The position numbers and the translations under genes were made by a program. A stretch of DNA of 64,000 bases from Kryptolebias marmoratus (taxonomy: Eukaryota > Chordata > Actinopteri > Cyprinodontiformes > Rivulidae): NCBI RefSeq assembly GCF_001649575.2, contig NC_051440.1:22204124-22268123 (forward strand), written 5' to 3'. Below the pieces are notes generated by a model, which saw only the letters and a program-made list of their open reading frames with translations, had not been told where the DNA came from and did no database searches. Numbering within the stretch: position 1 is the stretch's first letter; each line of letters begins with the position of its first letter. This document shows, one piece after another, positions 1 to 64,000 of the stretch.

Positions 1-62287
<62,287 letters not shown>

Positions 62288-62748
62288 CGGTGCAAGGGTT
62301 TCTGTTATTCATGGCAAAAAATAAAGCGAGCTTTCTGTTTAAAACTCAATAAAAATCTGCCATCTTGAAACAGTGATGATGGTGATGAGAGGGTCGCCGC
62401 GGTCTCCTGCATTACTGGCCCGGTTCATTAGTGGAAGAAAAAGGCTCCTAATTCATCTCCAGGCGGGTTCAAACCTTCGATCCGACGGTGAGGAGGAAGG
62501 AGGAGGAGGAGGAGGAGAGGAGGGCGACAGAGGAGAGGGGCTTCCTTAAAATCCCACCGTCGGCGTGTTTCTGGAGGCTGAGAGGATGAGCCACGATGAC
62601 AGGTTTACTTCAGCTATTGTGCGACATGTCTGTGGAGTCAGGAGTCTCTCTGCAAAAGTTGCAGCAGTGGGTCGGAGCGCAGCGAGTTTGGCTGCTCGAG
62701 GAGCGAGTGGAGCGACGAGCGAGTCGATTGGGAGGCGGGGAGGAGAGG
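62288..62748 (-). promoter_or_regulatory. hipk2 5' UTR and promoter zone, CpG-rich
   Basis: Sequence upstream of the start codon is clearly richer in CpG than the introns, with many CG dinucleotides near 62394-62400, 62478-62487, 62568-62573 and 62670-62730. This suggests a CpG-island promoter, as expected for a broadly expressed regulator. No TATA box stands out at a convincing place. Upstream ATGs on the sense strand at 62456, 62428 and 62312 fall in the probable 5' UTR. The transcription start cannot be placed from sequence alone. Confidence 0.6.
62302..62312 (-). promoter_or_regulatory. start of an upstream reading frame overlapping the hipk2 start codons
   Basis: An ATG at 62312 (G at -3) lies 25 nt before the hipk2 ATG in another frame. 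After normal exon 1 to exon 2 splicing its 34-codon frame runs to TAG at 42302-42304, past both Met1 and Met8 of HIPK2. If the 5' UTR includes it, it should reduce initiation at both sites. Confidence 0.6.
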
Positions 62749-63230
62749 NNNNNNNNNNNNNNNNNNNNNNNNNNNNNNNNNNNNNNNNNNNNNNNNNNNN
62801 NNNNNNNNNNNNNNNNNNNNNNNNNNNNNNNNNNNNNNNNNNNNNNNNNNNNNNNNNNNNNNNNNNNNNNNNNNNNNNNNNNNNNNNNNNNNNNNNNNNN
62901 NNNNNNNNNNNNNNNNNNNNNNNNNNNNNNNNNNNNNNNNNNNNNNNNNGAGAAGAGGAGAGGAGAGGGGAGGAGGAGGAGGGAGGGGAGGAGAGGAGGA
63001 GAGGAGAGGAGAAGAGGGGGCTAGGGGAGGAGAAGAGGGGGAGGAGAGGAGAGAAGAGGGGGAGAGGAGAGGAGGGGGAGGAGAGGTGAGAGGAGAGAAG
63101 AGGGGGAAAGGAGTAGGAGAGGAGAGGAGGGGAGGGGAGAGGAGAGAAGAGGGGGGGAGGTGAGGAGGGGAGGAGAGGAGGGGAGGTGAGAGGAGAGAAG
63201 AGGGGTTAGAGGAGAGGAGAGGACAGGGGG
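62698..63230. repeat. GA-rich low-complexity tract with 201-N gap
   Basis: GAGGAG/GGGGAG-type sequence flanks N at 62749-62949 and continues to about 63230. On the hipk2 sense strand it is an almost pure pyrimidine tract lying roughly 0.45-0.95 kb upstream of the start codon. Its true length is unknown because of the gap. Confidence 0.9.
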
Positions 63231-64000
63231 AGAGTCATGCCCCCCAGCTCCAAATGGGACAGCAACTTAGGAATGATAGAATCTGAAATAAGCTGATAAG
63301 TAATTGCCTTCAAAATAGCGTCTTAAACAGATGAAAAATAAGCAACAATTAGTTTCTTAAACAAATCTTTGAAAGCTGCAGAGTTGTCCCTTCATTCTTC
63401 TGCTCCTCAGGCCTGAGCAGTAGGAAATGGCTTATGGTTGATATGTAATTATTGTTGTACTCTTCTGTAATCATTCAACACGGGTGACCTCTGAGACGAA
63501 CTGAAGTTATGACTTCTACAGCAGTGATTCTCAACTGGTGGGTCGCGGGCCTGTGCCTGGGGGGGAAAATGCTAAGAAAAGTCCTGATTGTTATGACCGT
63601 CTAATGTTTGATGATTGAATAAGTGACTTCTGTTCAAACTGCCCCATCTTTACATTGAATCAACTTATAAGTTGAAAACTGACCTGGGTTTGGGTCACAG
63701 CCTGTCTTTAAGGGGAGAGGTAGGGTCCTGAAGACAGAGGGAGGGAGGTGATGTCCAGTCTGTTGTTTAAGTGTTGGATTCAGTTTTGTTTTATCTGAAA
63801 CATGCTTATATCTTGTCTGGTCTTTACTGTGTTTGTGTTTGTATGGATATAATATTCTCTGATTGTGTTTTTTTGTGAGAATCTGTTCACTCAATGAGAA
63901 ATAATTTCCCTCTGAGGGCAATAAAGTGACTATTTTATTCTAGTTTGGTTACAGCAAATCTGTGGCAGTTTACTGTGGTCTGCTTCAAAAACAATAATAT
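63231..64000. mobile_element. upstream flank with probable hAT-type repeat fragment
   Basis: From 63519 the sequence CAGCAGTGATTCTCAACTGG followed by GTGGGTCGCGG resembles the terminal inverted repeat and subterminal part of hAT-Charlie-like elements in vertebrates. The right-hand end is not visible. The far end, near 63905-63940, has a CCCTCTGAGGGCAATAAAG stretch like the 3' tail of a fish retroelement. 63231-63518 holds nothing I recognise. No second gene is evident. Confidence 0.45.

Noticed and set aside
62565..63089. Glu/Arg/Gly-rich plus-strand frame across the gap
   Set aside because: Translation of the GA-rich tract through unknown bases; not a gene.

Overview
The window is teleost fish nuclear DNA, probably from a spiny-rayed fish. 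The evidence is interrupted exons with GT-AG introns, AT-rich introns, many CA, TA and GAAA microsatellites, a relic L1-Tx1-type LINE, other fish-type interspersed repeats and four runs of N. It holds one recognisable gene: the 5' three quarters of hipk2 (homeodomain-interacting protein kinase 2), transcribed on the minus strand. I see no second protein gene, no tRNA or rRNA gene, no CRISPR array and no prokaryotic-style locus.

Layout in the direction of transcription, from high to low coordinates. 62288-64000 is upstream DNA: a CpG-rich first-exon/promoter zone, a long GA-rich tract (pyrimidine-rich on the gene's sense strand) broken by a gap, and a likely hAT-type repeat at the far end. Exon 1 (62269-62287) codes only the first six residues and one base of the seventh. 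Intron 1 (19.9 kb) carries a dead LINE in sense orientation and a GAAA microsatellite. Exon 2 (41180-42362) codes the N-terminus and most of the kinase N and C lobes. Intron 2 (28.6 kb) has no coding sequence but holds candidate regulatory clusters. Exons 3-12 lie between 12627 and 1, and exon 12 runs off the left edge. All eleven junctions keep one reading frame, giving about 873 residues. Human HIPK2 is about 1,200 residues, so the C-terminal quarter and the 3' UTR lie outside the window to the left.

The product is a nuclear Ser/Thr/Tyr kinase of the DYRK/HIPK family. The glycine loop, the ATP-binding lysine (K261), the HAD catalytic loop (D357), the DFG motif and the activation-loop tyrosine (Y394) are all intact. 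The N-terminal SUMO-type site (K32) is also kept. Differences from the mammalian protein, recalled rather than aligned, include a Gly/Ser/Asn-rich insertion before the kinase domain, a four-residue deletion in exon 10 and a four-residue extension at the start of exon 8.

Points most worth checking are: an overlapping out-of-frame upstream reading frame that spans both candidate start codons; a CCAAT-box plus E2F-type cluster deep in intron 2; a perfect 14-bp hairpin in intron 2; a palindromic RFX X-box; and the GA-rich tract upstream of exon 1. I found no clear sign of a wholly new biological system.
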